This document shows positions 15,453 through 27,300 of a stretch of DNA of 64,000 nucleotides, piece after piece. Position 1 is the first letter of the stretch; each line of letters begins with the position of its first letter. This DNA is from Vespa crabro (lineage: Eukaryota; Arthropoda; Insecta; Hymenoptera; Vespidae), in contig NC_060974.1 in NCBI RefSeq assembly GCF_910589235.1, forward strand, positions 1,045,001 through 1,109,000, written 5' to 3'. A program made the translations under genes and the position numbers. The notes under the pieces are model-generated. The model was not told the origin of the DNA. It made no database searches and saw only the letters and a program-made list of their open reading frames with translations.

Positions 15453-16035
15453 CCATCTCCTTCTATTTCTTGCGCAAGGTGGCCCTGACATAGCAGGCCA
15501 CCTTATTCCACTCTTCTTGTCCTCGGAGCATTTTCTCGACAACGTTGTTTGGCGAGATTTCTCCGAGGTCTTGCTCCAAAGCGATACGTTATACGTTCCA
15601 CCAGCCACATTTTAAGAACATGTGGTAGGCGTCATCATTGGTCAAGACCCCATAGGGGCTGTTGCCGTATGCAACCTTCCTCATTTTGCGAGGTAGGGGC
15701 AGAACAATCCATGCTCTGTCAAGAATTCGGTAAAGTAGAAGTCGACCTCCCCCGCCTCCCGGTTTAGCCAGCAGTCTTGCCGAATGATGAGTCGGATTGT
15801 CCATCTGCCTTTCGGCTCTCGTTCCCATCAGCTTTGCCAGGTCTCAATGCTGCTAGACAAAGCGAGCCTTGATGCCTCTTACTTTCCAAAAACAGACTTC
15901 TGTTGGACAACGAATTTCTCTCCTGGTCTAGTAGATCGAACCACTAGCACCGCGGTCTCAGAGACCGTACGATAGGTGCACTCGATTCGGAGAGCGCCAC
16001 TGTACCTTCCCTATGCGCTTGCGGTATTTCTCGTA
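15453..16035 (-). pseudogene. LINE copy A ORF2 C-terminal region, 3'-truncated
   Basis: Continuation of ORF2 beyond the RT. The clearest piece is 15,828-15,589, containing HHSARLLAKPGGGGGRLL and later LTNDDAYHMFLKCGWW, which resembles the remains of the C-terminal Cys/His motif of R1-clade ORF2. The left end, which reads EKMLRGQ-like in minus sense, matches the C-terminal piece in copy C. It then stops at the AACGATAAT array without the 3' UTR. Confidence 0.65.
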
Positions 16036-16951
16036 TCACAGCGTTTCGACCCAGACTTCCGAGTGATACAGAATTACTGCTTCGCCAGCGCGCATCAGTA
16101 GTTGCCTCATGCAAGGTCGGGGACCATTGACGTTGACCATGAGTGTGCCAAGCAAGGCTACTACTTTTGCCGCCTGGTCGGCTGCCCTAGTAATATGGTT
16201 TCCAAAGTTGAGCATGCTGTTGACCATTACTCCTAAGTATTTGACAGCCGACTTAGTCTGGACCGCCGTGTCTCCTACGGTGAAGCTGCGCACGTTGTTG
16301 ATGCGCTTGTTCGTAAGTAACACGATCTCTGTCTTCTGGGCTGCTAGGGATAACCCGTGGTCTTCCATCCAGAAGGTGACTCTGCGCATGACCTGGATGA
16401 GCAACAGCTGTGCTCCTTCCGTGTCTCTTGCAGTTTTGACAAATGCACAGTCTTCTGCATATTCAACCAAGAAAGCACCCTCAGGGACTGCCATACTTAG
16501 TAAACCGTCGTAGAAAATATCCCAGTATGGAAAACTGGTCTGTTCCCGATGCCAATTCTAAGCTTCTCGGACCATAGCCCGAATTGTACTAGAGGAAGCG
16601 CTCGATCAAGTAGTCCCTGAAAATTCGGAAAAAGGTACTCAGGGACACTGAAGTTACGATCGAGCTCTTCCATTGCCAAGTCCCACTTGACGGAGTTGAA
16701 GGCATTTCTCACGTCTAAGGTTGACTCAGCGCGACGGCTTTCATTACTTCTGCTGGAAAGCCGTCAGGTCCTGGAGCTCTCTTGTTCCGCATGGAAGATG
16801 CGGCCCTGAGCAGCTCCCTCTCCGTAAACAGTGGCGCTTCGGGGATACCAGACGCGGCCGGGGTCACTCTTCGATTGTGATGGGAATAGGGTATGAACGA
16901 TGTTCTCCAGGTCTTCGTGTCCTGAGGTTTTCCTTGTTTGTAAGTCTCCAT
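16036..16951 (-). pseudogene. LINE copy A ORF2 reverse transcriptase, internally deleted
   Basis: RT pieces are collinear at 16,951-16,715 (RAPGPDGFPAEVMKAVA), 16,712-16,497 (RNAFNSVKWDLAMEELDRNF) and 16,494-16,036 (VEYAEDCAFVKTARDTE, GLSLAAQKTEIVLLTNKR, KYLGVMVNS). The catalytic YADD box reads YAED. Between PAEVMKAVA and DVRNAF about 330 bp present in copies B and D is missing, with the junction near 16,720-16,728. This removes the RT blocks carrying YRP and QYGFR. This copy cannot have encoded an active RT since that loss. Confidence 0.85.
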
Positions 16952-17305
16952 TTGCTATTGACGATCTGGTACCCAGCACCGTCAATGGCTAGCCTTGATA
17001 GACCTCTTGAGTAATTTTTTTGCTGCTTCATACGGAGTATCATTTTGCGGTCAAGGAGTCAGCGTCGAGATCACATCTCTTCGCTCGTTTTGCTAACCGG
17101 CGAAACCATAAGAACTTTTTACGAAAATCTGTGATCTCGTTCGTCCTCCAGTATGCAGGACGCCTCTACCATTTCGTGCTCTTCTTTGGCAACGCTATCG
17201 CGCAAGCCATTTGGAAGAGCTGCATAGTTGCTGCAGTAATCATCCTGGCTTGTGCACTTGGCTATAGACTTGAGACTGCAATATGATGGGATCTCCAACC
17301 TTCAT

Positions 17306-18053
17306 CTATAACTGAAGACAGCTTCTCTCGATCCATTTCAGCGATGTTTCACCGGGGGGTCGCGCTGCACTTGTCACGATTGGCCTGAAATCGTGATCGT
17401 CGAATAGTATGTACTGATGAATGCTCCCGTTGTAATCTTCGATCAACCTACAGCCAGCGTCTGTTTGCGCATGGTGTTCCTTCGCTAGAGAGACGTCCGA
17501 AATCGTCTCTCTGCAGCCAGGCCGTCGGAAGGTTGACGTCAAGCCTGTATTAAGCACTACTAGCGCCAGTATCGACACCGCCTCCATGATTCGTCTTCCC
17601 CTGAATTCCGACCTGGCCTCCCCCCATTTGAGAGCTTTTGCATTGTGGTCTCCATCCACAATGAGGTCCCCTTGCATTTCACACAGCGCATCTTCCAGAT
17701 CGTCCAGTTTGATCTGGAAGTCGTCTAACCGGTCATTCGGTGTGAGATATAAGCTGACATAAGTCGCCATGTTGTCCCACCCAAATGTAACCGGGTCCGG
17801 ATCCTTGATACGACACATATATCAGTCGGTTATCTGGGACCCAGTTGGCCGCAGTGCCCAATTCGTCGACCTACCTTCCTGCATCCGCCCTATCCTGGTA
17901 CTGTTCGCTGATTAGAACAATATCGGCTTCTTTCTCAGAGCAGAGCTGGATTACGCGGTGGTGCGCCATCCAGTTCCTATTGAGGTTACCCTGCAGTACT
18001 CTCATCCTTTCTTCTTGTTGGCTGTTGCAAGGACATCCAGGAAGGCTTTGCAC
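17306..18053 (-). pseudogene. LINE copy A ORF2 endonuclease domain, broken
   Basis: N-terminal apurinic/apyrimidinic-like endonuclease of ORF2, which nicks the target DNA in this class. It begins MRVLQGNLNRNWMAHHRV with ISEQYQD nearby (18,053-17,871), changes frame, then runs 17,818-17,306. Family landmarks are YVSLYLTPND, the GDFNAK motif (here GDHNAK), LVVLNTGLTSTFRR, a degraded SDVSLA and a terminal DDHDF where SDH is usual. Changed active-site residues and the frameshift indicate a dead copy. The start overlaps the end of ORF1. Confidence 0.8.
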
Positions 18054-18059
18054 TGCCTC

Positions 18060-19284
18060 GATCGGGCCACGTGCTTCTGGGGTTCCGTAACAATATTAGA
18101 GCACAAGAAACAAGTTGGCTCTATGATCCTACAGAGTCCCTTGCCGCCGCATAGATAACAAAGCTTACTGCGATCAGGGCACTTGCAAGAAGCACTATGG
18201 TCGCCAAAGTTGAGTCAAAGGTTGCATCGCCTTACTTCTATTCGTCGCCTGAATTTACAGAGTATGAAGACATCCAGCACACTGCGGCCTTCAAAAGCTT
18301 CGCAGCTGCTTCCTCTTCTATTTTGACGAGGGCCTGACGTTGCTGTCTCGCGTTGGGGTTCGTAATTTTAAATTCGAATTTCCCCGCGTAGTCTGGTAGG
18401 GTCCTCTTTAGAGCCTCCGGGACTTCTATCACCGACGTGCAGCAATCGCAGTCCCGTATCACAGCTCTATTTATGTGATGCTACTCGTGCTTCCTAATTC
18501 TTTCCTCAAGGATTCTGCGTAGGAGACCCGGATTTTTATAGTGGTCCTCTTAAGTTCGAGGAGAACCTCTCCCGTTCTGGTCTGACAGACAAATCTAACT
18601 TTTTCCCCTGCCGCAACGGTTTTTATGCGCTGGCGGATGGCGCCAACTACGTCTGCGTAAGTTTTGCCTTGCGCATAATTCAGGAGGATCGCGTCGGGCT
18701 TCCTTCTTTTTCTCGGCCTGTACTCCAATTTGCTCGCGTTCTATTTCTCCTTCGGTGGGGATTACGTCGCCTTCTTCGTGGGTATTTCCTTATTTTTTTC
18801 ATCTTGAGGACCACCGTCCACTTGGTGGCTTCGGTTGTCGACGCCTCTTGCCTCAGTCTTTTGAGGCTTTCCTCAAGCAGCTGAGGCGTGTTTATGACTA
18901 CTCTCTTAACTGCGCCGGCATCTCTTACAGAGTTTGCTCATGTGCCCTTAGAGACTCTGGCGAGCGTCCTCGCTCCCTTCTTGACCTATATTCGAGATTT
19001 ATTCAAGAACTCGAGGCAGTCAAATATCTCCAGTTCTGGGAGCCCTTGCTTAATCGCATTGTTTACATTTGGCTGTCAAGTAACAGCCAACCTCAGTTTG
19101 GCGAGGAGGACTTTCGCTTGTGCGAGTTTCTCTCCCTCTCTATCTTATTATGTCCCCTTCGCGGGCTAGATAGATGATATCTGTCCGAAAAACCTCGTGT
19201 TATCAACGGCCCTGGCAGCCCTATGCCACTCCTCCAAGAGGCATTCAGCAAATCTTCTTCAAATCTTCCTGTCGCTTTAGACAC
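18060..19284 (-). pseudogene. LINE copy A ORF1 (gag-like), broken
   Basis: This frame would encode the nucleic-acid-binding Gag-like protein of the LINE ribonucleoprotein. A likely start lies at 19,284 (MSKATGRFEEDLL). Collinear pieces follow at 18,728-18,471 (basic, MEYRPRKRRKPDAILL) and 18,462-18,238 (CDCCTSVIEVPEALKRTLPD), then a zinc-knuckle region at about 18,215-18,100. There, FGDHSASC and LCYLCGGKG resemble paired CCHC knuckles, but the expected histidines are D in the first and L in the second. Stops and frame changes separate the pieces. Equivalent pieces occur in copies B and D, which supports the reading. Confidence 0.75.
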
Positions 19285-19735
19285 AACTCAGGCCAGATCA
19301 CCTACCTGTGGTGCCCTTCCTGATTCATTATCCAGAACTGGATCCAAGTTACCTACCCCAAGCTCCTTGCAGTTGTTGGATAACGACTACGGGTGTCCTG
19401 GCCTATCACCACCTGACAAAGCCGAGGCGTGGATGTCCCTTCCACGCCCGCTTTTACCTTTTTCTGTACTACCCATCTTAAGAAATATATTATGGGAGGC
19501 AAGCTCCGCAAAGGATAGGAGAGGAACGGTAGGAAGCTTGAGAGTGAGAGACAGATTAGAAAAAGATATAAAAGAAGAACAAAGGAAGGAATAGCCGTAC
19601 AGGAACATTCACAAGTCATTCACACTGTCCCTATTAGACGCCTCATACGACAAGCAGGCAGTGGAGTGGGAGAATCCTACATCCACCTACCCCCGGGGGG
19701 GGATTTACCCACATGGGGCCTTCCTACTAGGTGGA
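19285..19735 (-). other. LINE copy A 5' region
   Basis: No reading frame is supported. The sequence is homologous to the 5' region of copy D (52,348-52,802): both carry a stretch reading TTTGTTCTTCTTTTATATC-like in minus sense and a short GC-rich extreme 5' end. It differs from the 5' region of copy B. It probably holds the internal promoter of the element, but no specific box was recognised. Confidence 0.6.
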
Positions 19736-20900
19736 TTATAACGATAATGACGATAACGACGATAATAACGTTAATAGAAATGATAACAATAAAAACGGTA
19801 ATATCAATAATAAAGACAATTGCGATAATAATGATAATATTAATAACAATAATAATTATTATATTAAAAATTACGATAAAATCGAAAATAAAGATAATAA
19901 AGGTAATAATAATAATAATAATAACTATTATAAAGAGAATGACGATAATAACGAAAATAACGATAATAAGGGATACAAAGTCAATTACGATAATAACAAT
20001 AATAACGATAATAACGATTATACTAATGATAATAATAATAATAATTAAGATAATAATGTTAATGACGATAATAACAGCAACAACGGTAAATTCTAATATT
20101 ATAATAATATTATTAATAACAATAAATATAAAAGTAGCGATTTTAACGATAATATGGACAATAACGATAATAACTATAATTATATTAAAAATAATAATAA
20201 CATCGTGTATGACGATAATAATAATAATAACAATAATAATGGAAAAAGCGATAATAACGATAATAATAACAGTAATCTTAATTGTAGCGATTAGAATGGT
20301 AATAACGATAATAATGTTAATAACTATAATGATAATGATAATAATAAGTATAACGATAATAACGTTAATAACTATAATATTAATGACAATAATAATACTA
20401 ATAATAATATTAATAATATGGATAATAACGATCATATCAATAATAACGAATACAACGATTTTAACGATAATAATAACCTTAATAATAATAATAATTACGA
20501 AAATGACAATAATAACTTTAATAACGTCAATAAGGATAATAACGATAATAACGATTATAATGATAATAATAACGATAATAATAATAATAATAATAATAAC
20601 GATAATAACGTTAATAGTAATAATAACGATAATAACGATAATGACAATTATAAGGTTAATAACGATAATAACTACAATACAATAATGACGTTTATATCGA
20701 GAATAATAATAATATTATTAATAACGATAATAATAAATATAATGATTATATCGATAATAACGACAATAACGGAAAAAATAATAATAATAATAATAACGGT
20801 AGCATTAAAAATACTGATAATAACGATAATTAGGATAATAAGGATAATAAAGGTAATAACTGTAATAACGATAATAACAATAATAACGATAATAACTTTA
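19736..20900 (+). repeat. AACGATAAT array, block 2
   Basis: Same AAT/AAC/GAT composition as block 1, lying between the 5' end of LINE copy A and the 3' side of the RTE-like element. CpG is frequent. No gene seen. Confidence 0.95.
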
Positions 20901-21060
20901 TGCCGATAATTCTTGCCTCTTCTTCTTTCGATAAGGCCTGCAAGGGATCACGTGCCAATATTAATTCTTCACTTAGCTATTTTACTTTCAGTTCCATCCA
21001 TTATTCCTTCATATTTTCACTATGGTGATACTTTCTGTCCTTAGATAACTTCGCAACGGG

Positions 21061-21306
21061 TTACTTCTTCAATTTTGCTTGGAATATTTCCATTTTTAAA
21101 AACTTCTTTCTAGAAATCTCTCTGACTATAACTTCTTCCTCACTTAAATTATTTCTTTCTAGATCTTTCTTTACCTCTTGAATCCAGCTGGTAGTTGCCT
21201 TTTCCTCCCAAAGGTACATGAGTATCCTTTTTGATAATCTGGACTCATCCACTCCGTAAATATGGCCAAAAAATTGAAGTCTTCCATTCTTTATCGTTAC
21301 TGTCAT
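21061..21306 (-). pseudogene. RTE-like ORF C-terminal tail
   Basis: This piece reads NGRLQFFGHIYGVDESRLSK and WIQEVKKDLERNNLSEEE, matching the conserved tail after the RT in this LINE group (FGHV-MDE-RLPK and W-EV-KDL). It ends in LKK and a stop at the left. It supports the RTE-like assignment and marks the 3' end of the coding part. Confidence 0.75.
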
Positions 21307-21593
21307 GTCTTCTTTATTCCTGTATATGTCGTTATTAGATATTCATTTCCATACTTTTGTTGTTTTCACTGGACCTAATATTTTCGTCATGATTCTCCTT
21401 TCTAGTACTTCTAGTTTATCTGATCTATAATTTAGTAACAAGCATTCTCTCGCTTATATGCATTCCGGATTCACTACTGTAGCGTAATGTCTTATTTTAA
21501 GATTTTTAGATAAACACTTTTTGTTGTAAAAATACTTTGTGATACCATACGCTATTTCCATCTTTCGTAAACTTTCTTCTACTGCAGATTTTT

Positions 21594-22757
21594 CTAAACC
21601 ATTTCTTGAATTATTTCTGCTAGGTATTTGAATTTCTTTATTTTTTCCATTGCACCAATATCTCTAGATAAAAATTTTGGAGCGTTCTTGATGTTTTTCA
21701 TAAATTTAGTTTTTTCTACGAATATTTTCATACCTACTTTGTTAGCTATTTCTTCCAAGAGATTGATTTGTGTAGTTGCACCTTTTAGGTAGTCTGACAC
21801 TTTGGCAAAACCGTCTGCAAATACTAGGCAACATAATTCAATGCCTTTGCTTTTTCCCCCCAAAGTTACTAGCGAAATGTTTTGTTCTTTAATCTTTATC
21901 TTCGTAATTCTTCCAATTATTTTTAGAACACAGTTGAACGGAGGAGGAGATAAACCATCACCTTGCCTTATATCTGTATTTATCTCAATAGGATTAGATA
22001 TCACACCCATAAATTTTATTTTTGAAATCGTGTCAGTGAGTGTTTCACGTATTAAGTTTGCCTATTTATTTTTTACTCCAAATTCACGTATTGCTTTACC
22101 TAAGGTTTCTGTATCAACGGAGTCAATTGCCTTTTTAAAATCTATAAATTTTGCAAATATGTCCTTTGAATTCAGTAACCTATGGCGAATTATGGATTTC
22201 AAGTTAAAAATTTGTTCTGTACAAGTTTTATCTTTCCGATATCAAGCTTGATACTCGCCCAGTTGCTTGTCAAGTGTTGTTTCTATTCCATTCAGCAATA
22301 TATTTCAGATTACCTTATATGCAGTTTGCAGAAGAGAGATGCCTCTATACATACCATCGTTCTGTTTGTCCCCTTTTTTATGTGATGCGTGAATTAGAGC
22401 TACTTTCCACTCTTCTGGAAAACTCTCTGTTCTCCAAATATCTTCAAAGATTAACTTCATCTATTCAATGATTTTTGATTGAGACCATTTCAAAAGATCA
22501 CATGTTATAGGGTTTTCTCATCTAGCTTTATTACATTTTAGATTTTTAATTGCTGCCTCAATATCTTCAGCATTATCTTGTATATCTTCTTCCAGATTTT
22601 CAGTTGTTTCAGAGAATTCCAATTTATGTTTCGGTTCAGGGAAATTTAAATGTAGTTCGAAGAGTTTCACAAGTATTTCACAGTTTTCTGCATTGCTTAG
22701 GCCAAGTTTACCATTTTTATTTTTGAAGCATATGCTAGGCCCTTGATAACTCTTCAA
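21594..22757 (-). pseudogene. RTE-like reverse transcriptase domain, broken
   Basis: The fingers region is 22,757-22,518, ending AAIKNLKCNKAR where family members read IKNLKNNKAPG. The palm A-box region at about 22,170-22,060 reads FIDFKKAIDSVDTETLGKAI, keeping the aspartates. Then 22,010-21,594 carries NTDIRQGDGLSPPPFNCVL and CLVFADGFAKVSDY. The catalytic FADD box is FADG, so the last metal-binding aspartate is lost. Stops and frame changes separate the pieces. Confidence 0.8.
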
Positions 22758-23192
22758 TTGACTCTTAAAAGTCTAATAGAAATTTCGTGAAATATTTTTA
22801 ACAAAGATGTTTTTCATGTCGATAAGTTGTGATTTTTCGAAAGATATTTAGACTCCCCTTAATATTCTAGCAATGTCTTTCCTTCGTTTTTTGAATTGGT
22901 CATGGTGTTCAGTCTTCCCCGAGCATTTCCACTTTTTCCAATGTTTTGTTCTCTCCTCTATGTATCATCACACATTTGGTTTCACCAAATTTTTTTTTAT
23001 GCTTGGCTAGTCCAAATGTTTTTTGGGCTGCGTTCGTTATTTCTTTAGATAAATCTTGCCACTTCCCATAATGAGTTACTTATATTTCTCTCTGAAATGT
23101 TTCCAAAGTTTCTTATGTAATTTGGAGTCTATTTTTATTGTACTTATTTACTTTTCCCCTCTTCTGTGACTTCTGTTGGGAAAGAATTTGAG

Positions 23193-24242
23193 TTAGATTT
23201 TAGAAAAATAGTGATCAGAGTCAAATTCTCTGCTGCTTACTGCCATGACATTCATAATTACCATCACATTGGTTTTGGTTATAGCTAAATGATCTATTTG
23301 AAATTCACCTAGCATTGGATTTGGAGAAATCCATGTTTTAGATCTTCTTGGCAATTTCTTCAAGAAAGTCGACATTACCTTCGGTTGAAAGTTCTTACAA
23401 ATAATAATCAATCACATTCCATGTCTATTTGTTCTTTATTGTGTAGCATAATCTCTATTGGTCTATCAAATCTCACTATTGGTCTATTATTTCTCTCTCT
23501 TCCTATTTGGGCATTAAAATCTCCAAGTAATATCACTACATTTGATTTTAGAATTTTAGACATATCATCGTCCAAAAGGTCCCAGAATTCCTCTACATTA
23601 TTTGGGTTCTTCTTGTTGTCTCCATTTATTGGTGCATGACAAATAATGAAATTGTATAATTTATTTTTGTATTTCATTTTCAAAAGAGACATCCTTACTT
23701 AGCTGAATTAGAATTTGGTTACCCAGTTTAATAATCTTTATGGATATAAAAGGCTGTTCACAATATTGACATTACTTTCCTAATTTTAATCGTAGACTTG
23801 CCATTAAAGATTCTATAGTCTTTTGTTTCTGTCACATTTTCATCGAAAAGTCTTGTCTCCTGATCTGATAAAATTTGTATACCTTTTCTATTCAGACGTA
23901 GTTCTAATTCCTTTTGTTTACCATCCATCGGCAAAGAATTCATATTTAAAGTGCCCCCAAAATACTTCTCTTTAAACTTAATTCTGGAAGGATTGAAATG
24001 ATGCTCCGACTTATCCGTATTGGAGATGATAGGACTCCCCAAAACCCTAGGTGCCGATGCATTGCATAACGCAATGGTGCAATTTTCTTCTGAGCAGCCA
24101 CCTGGAGTAGTGCCTTCTTTCGGCGACATTTCCATTTTGCAATTGAAATTGGGTTACAATGGTTTGAATAAAATTCGAAAATTGTTTGTCTGAAATGATA
24201 TGATTTCGTGGTTGCCCACACTAAGGACCTCTGCCCACACAA
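23193..24242 (-). pseudogene. RTE-like endonuclease domain, broken
   Basis: Pieces at 24,135-23,758 and 23,692-23,193 contain GTLNMNSLPMDGKQKELELR, SDQETRLFDENVTETKDYR, CHAPINGDNKKNPNNVEEFW and VVILLGDFNAQIGRERNN. These correspond to the GTWNVRSL start, the QETR active-site region, the YAP segment (here HAP) and the GDFNA motif of APE-like LINE endonucleases. GDFNA is intact. The terminal part follows in another frame as DHLAITKTNVMV. The break between pieces is a frameshift near 23,700-23,757. Confidence 0.8.
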
Positions 24243-24479
24243 TCCTGGGGAAATAAGATCTTTGAAGATTCCATGGATTATATTAAAATTATTTTACATA
24301 TTTTTCTGAATTTTAAATGTTTAAATAAATGTTCTATTCTTTAAATAATACTTTACTCTATTCCACATACACTAAAGATTGTTTTTATAATTAGATATTA
24401 ATCGAAAACATTAATTTATAAGTACATCTGTTCGGAGAGATAGAGTTTCGATGTGTTCTTGTCGGAACGTGAAAGCAGA

Positions 24480-24516
24480 TTATAACGATAATAATAATGA
24501 TAATAACGATAATAAT

Positions 24517-24553
<37 letters not shown>

Positions 24554-25232
24554 GAAATAAAAATGATAGATCCGATAATTATAATAATAGTCGTAGTAAT
24601 AATATTAATAATAATTTTAACGATTATAACGATGTTAACGTTAATAACGATAATAATAATAATATTATTAATAACGATTATAGCGTTTGTATCGATAGTA
24701 ACTTCAATAATAGCGATAATAATAATAATAATGATAATAATAACAATAAGAAGTATAATAACATTTATAACAATAATGACGGTAATAACGATTATAAAGA
24801 TAATAACTATAATAAATATATAAACAATATATAATATAAATAACTATAATAATAATAGTGACAATAATAACGATAATAACGAAAATAACTTTAGTAACGA
24901 TAATAATAATGATAATAATAATAGTAATAAACATAATAATAACGATAATAAAGATAATAATAATAATTACAATAATAACGATTGAAACGATATTATCGTT
25001 ATAACGATAATAATAACAATAATAATATTGATAACGATAATGACAATAATTATATTAAATATAATAATTATATTAATAATAATTATAATAATAATAATAA
25101 TTAGAATAGAAACTACGATAATAAATATAAAAATAATTTTAACGATAATAACGGTAATAACCAGTATAACTGTAATGACGATTAAATCGGTAATAATAAT
25201 CAAAATTATAATAATAATAATAGCAGTAATAA
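24480..25232 (+). repeat. AACGATAAT array, block 3
   Basis: AAT/AAC/GAT triplets, ending at the T-tract that is the complement of LINE copy B's A-tail. No gene seen. Confidence 0.95.
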
Positions 25233-25528
25233 TTTTTTTTGATGGTCAGAGTACTTCAATCTTTACGCACTAATCCTGGGATCCCGCCGCCTGAGGAACA
25301 CTCCACCATTTTGACTCCCCATAAGAACCTCGAATTTCGAGCTCCCCGTTGAAATTGGCACAATCGACAAAACTTATATCCATCCCAGTGGCATAGTGAA
25401 ACCATCCCCGCACCGCCATAGGGCGTTACTCCAGGGTGGTGCCACTGCATCAGGTCCCTTTACGGGACACTCCTTTCGACTCTATATGGCAGGAGCCAGA
25501 AGCAACGTTATGGACGCGTCTATTAGCC
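25233..25528 (-). other. LINE copy B 3' end and 3' UTR
   Basis: About 295 bp covering the last ORF2 codons, the 3' UTR and the A8 tail of the element, homologous to 30,774-31,070 (copy C) and 48,063-48,360 (copy D). Shared landmarks include GGCATAGTGAAAC and TCAGGTCCCTT. In LINEs this region is what the RT recognises for reverse transcription, which would explain why it is kept in the truncated copy C. Confidence 0.75.
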
Positions 25529-26248
25529 GCTCATCTCCTTTTTCTTTCTACGCAAGATAGCCCTGAGGTACCAGGTAACTTGCTCCACTCCAGCTGACCT
25601 CGGAGCATTATCTCGACAACGTTGTATGGCGAGATATCGCCGAGGTCTAGCTCCAAGGCGAGTCATTCGATGCTCCACCGGATACATCTGAAGAACGTAT
25701 GGTGAGCATCGTCGTTGGTCTAGACCACATAGGGGCAGTTACCGCTTGCAACATTCCTCATTTATGCGAGATAAGAGCAGAAATTTCCCTGTCAAGAAAT
25801 GGGTGAGGTAGAGGTCGACCTCTCCCGCCTCCCGGTTGTCTAGTCGAATGATGAGTCGGGCAGCACAACTGGCCTTATGATCCTGTTTCTATTTGCTTTG
25901 GCAGGTCTCGATGCTGCTAGATCAGGTGATCCTTGATGTCTCTTCCATTCTCTGGACGGACTTCTGCTGGTGGATAGATTGTCTCTCCTTGGATAGTAGA
26001 TCGATCGGGATGACCCCCGCCAACACTAGCATCGCGGGCTCCGAGACCTTGCGATAAGAGCACGCAAATTGGAAGAGTGCACCTCGTGTGTACCTCGGCT
26101 ATGATCTTGCGATATTACTCGTGTCGCAGAGCCTCGGACCAGAGTTCCGCGCCGTACAGCATCACTGCTTCGTCGGCACGCATCAGTAGTCTCCTCGTTC
26201 ACGGTCGGGGACCGTTGATGTTGGCTATGAGTGTTCCATGCGAGGTTA
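25529..26248 (-). pseudogene. LINE copy B ORF2 C-terminal region, broken
   Basis: Collinear with the C-terminal regions of copies A and D by nucleotide similarity, for example the CTTGCGATATTACTCGTGTC stretch and the GGTCTCGATGCTGCTAGATC stretch. No open frame longer than a few dozen codons remains. Confidence 0.6.
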
Positions 26249-27300
26249 CTACATCGGCAGCCTTGTCGGCTGCCCTAGTAATATGCTTTCCAAATTGAGC
26301 TTGCTGTTGAGCATTACTCTTAAGTACTTGACACCCGACTTAGTCTTAACCGTCGCTTCTCCTACATTGAAGCACCGCAAAGTGTTGATGCGCTTCTTTG
26401 TAAGTAGCACGATGTCAGTTTTCTGAGCTGCTAGGGATAGCCCGTTGTCTTTCATCTAAAATATGACTCTGCGCATGAACTGATTGAGTAAAAGCTGTGC
26501 CTCCTCCGTATATCTAGCAGTTATTATTGCTTCAAAGTTCTCTGCATACTCTAACATGAAAGTGCCCTCAGGGCCTGCCATACATATGATACCGTCGTTG
26601 ATGATATTCCAGATATCCGGTATCAGCATGGAGCCCAGGCTGCCCCCGATGACAATTCCAAACTTCTCGGAACATCGCCGGTATTGCAATAGAGGAAGTG
26701 CTCGACCGAGTAGTCCCTGAGAATTCGGAAAAGGTACTCAGGGACATTGAAGTTACATTCGAGTGCTTCCATTGCCAAGTCCCACCTGACGGAGATGAAG
26801 GCATTTCTCACGTCTAAGGTGGCCAACAGACACAAAGATCGGGATAGGTGATTCTCGCGCTCCGTCATTATAGAGGCCGTGTCAACCTCCCGGACTGCGT
26901 GGATGGTGGAAAGGCTGGATCGAAATCCATACTGACGGGCAGCACGGTCGTAAGCAACCGTGGCCTAAGCAGCTGCTCCAGGAGCTTGCCAGACCTATCC
27001 AGCATACAAATAGGCCTTTATGGCGAAGCAGCATCAGCTGGACCCATGCCATTGCTTATGAGCAAAAGTCTCGCTTTTTTCCACGCGGCGTGGAGGATGA
27101 CCTCCCTGCTGCTCATGTTATACATATTTAGCAAGGGCTCAGGGTTACTCTATGCGACGGCTTTCACAACTTCCGCTAGAAGGCCGTCTTGTCCTGTAGC
27201 ACTCTTGTACCTCATGGAAGATGCGGCCGTGATCAGCTCCCCGTCCTTAAACTGTGACTTATCGGTGTGCCAGACTCAGCCGAGCCAATCTCTTCCTCCG
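26249..27300 (-). pseudogene. LINE copy B ORF2 reverse transcriptase, broken
   Basis: Pieces are 26,868-26,623 (LATLDVRNAFISVRWDLAME, then RILRDYSVEHFLYCNTGD), 26,689-26,456 (IINDGIICMAGPEGTFMLEY, AENFEAIITARYTEEAQLL) and 26,455-26,249 (GLSLAAQKTDIVLLTKKR, GVKYLRVMLNS). The YADD box reads YAEN. The segment 26,880-27,300, whose minus-sense equivalent in copy D carries the YRP and QYGFR blocks, is present but frameshifted here. Confidence 0.8.

Larger units (their letters stand above)
15453..19735 (-). mobile_element. R1-clade non-LTR retrotransposon, copy A (decayed)
   Basis: A two-ORF LINE read on the minus strand: 5' region at 19,735-19,285, gag-like ORF1, then ORF2 with endonuclease, reverse transcriptase and a C-terminal cysteine/histidine region. 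The R1-clade assignment rests on ORF2 phrases: SLYLTPND and GDHNAKALKWGEARSE in the endonuclease, DVRNAFNS and SAVKYLGVMVNS in the RT. GC content is far higher than in the flanking arrays. The element ends inside ORF2 on the left and lacks the ~295-bp 3' tail seen in copies B, C and D. It also has an internal RT deletion and many frameshifts. Both flanks are AACGATAAT array. Confidence 0.9.
20901..24479 (-). mobile_element. RTE-like non-LTR retrotransposon remnant
   Basis: A single-ORF LINE on the minus strand: endonuclease (24,242-23,193), linker, reverse transcriptase (22,757-21,594) and C-terminal tail (21,306-21,061). The endonuclease resembles the RTE-type family often annotated in insects as craniofacial development protein 2-like, and the RT/tail order fits. 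It is AT-richer than the R1-clade copies and unrelated to them. Multiple stops and frame changes show decay. The outer parts (20,901-21,060 and about 24,250-24,479) have no recognisable coding sequence. Flanked on both sides by AACGATAAT array. Confidence 0.8.

Noticed and set aside
20901..24479. RTE-like element as part of the same family as copies A-D
   Set aside because: Endonuclease and RT motifs differ (CHAPING, FKKAIDSV, FFGHI), base composition is AT-richer, and there is no nucleotide similarity at the ends.
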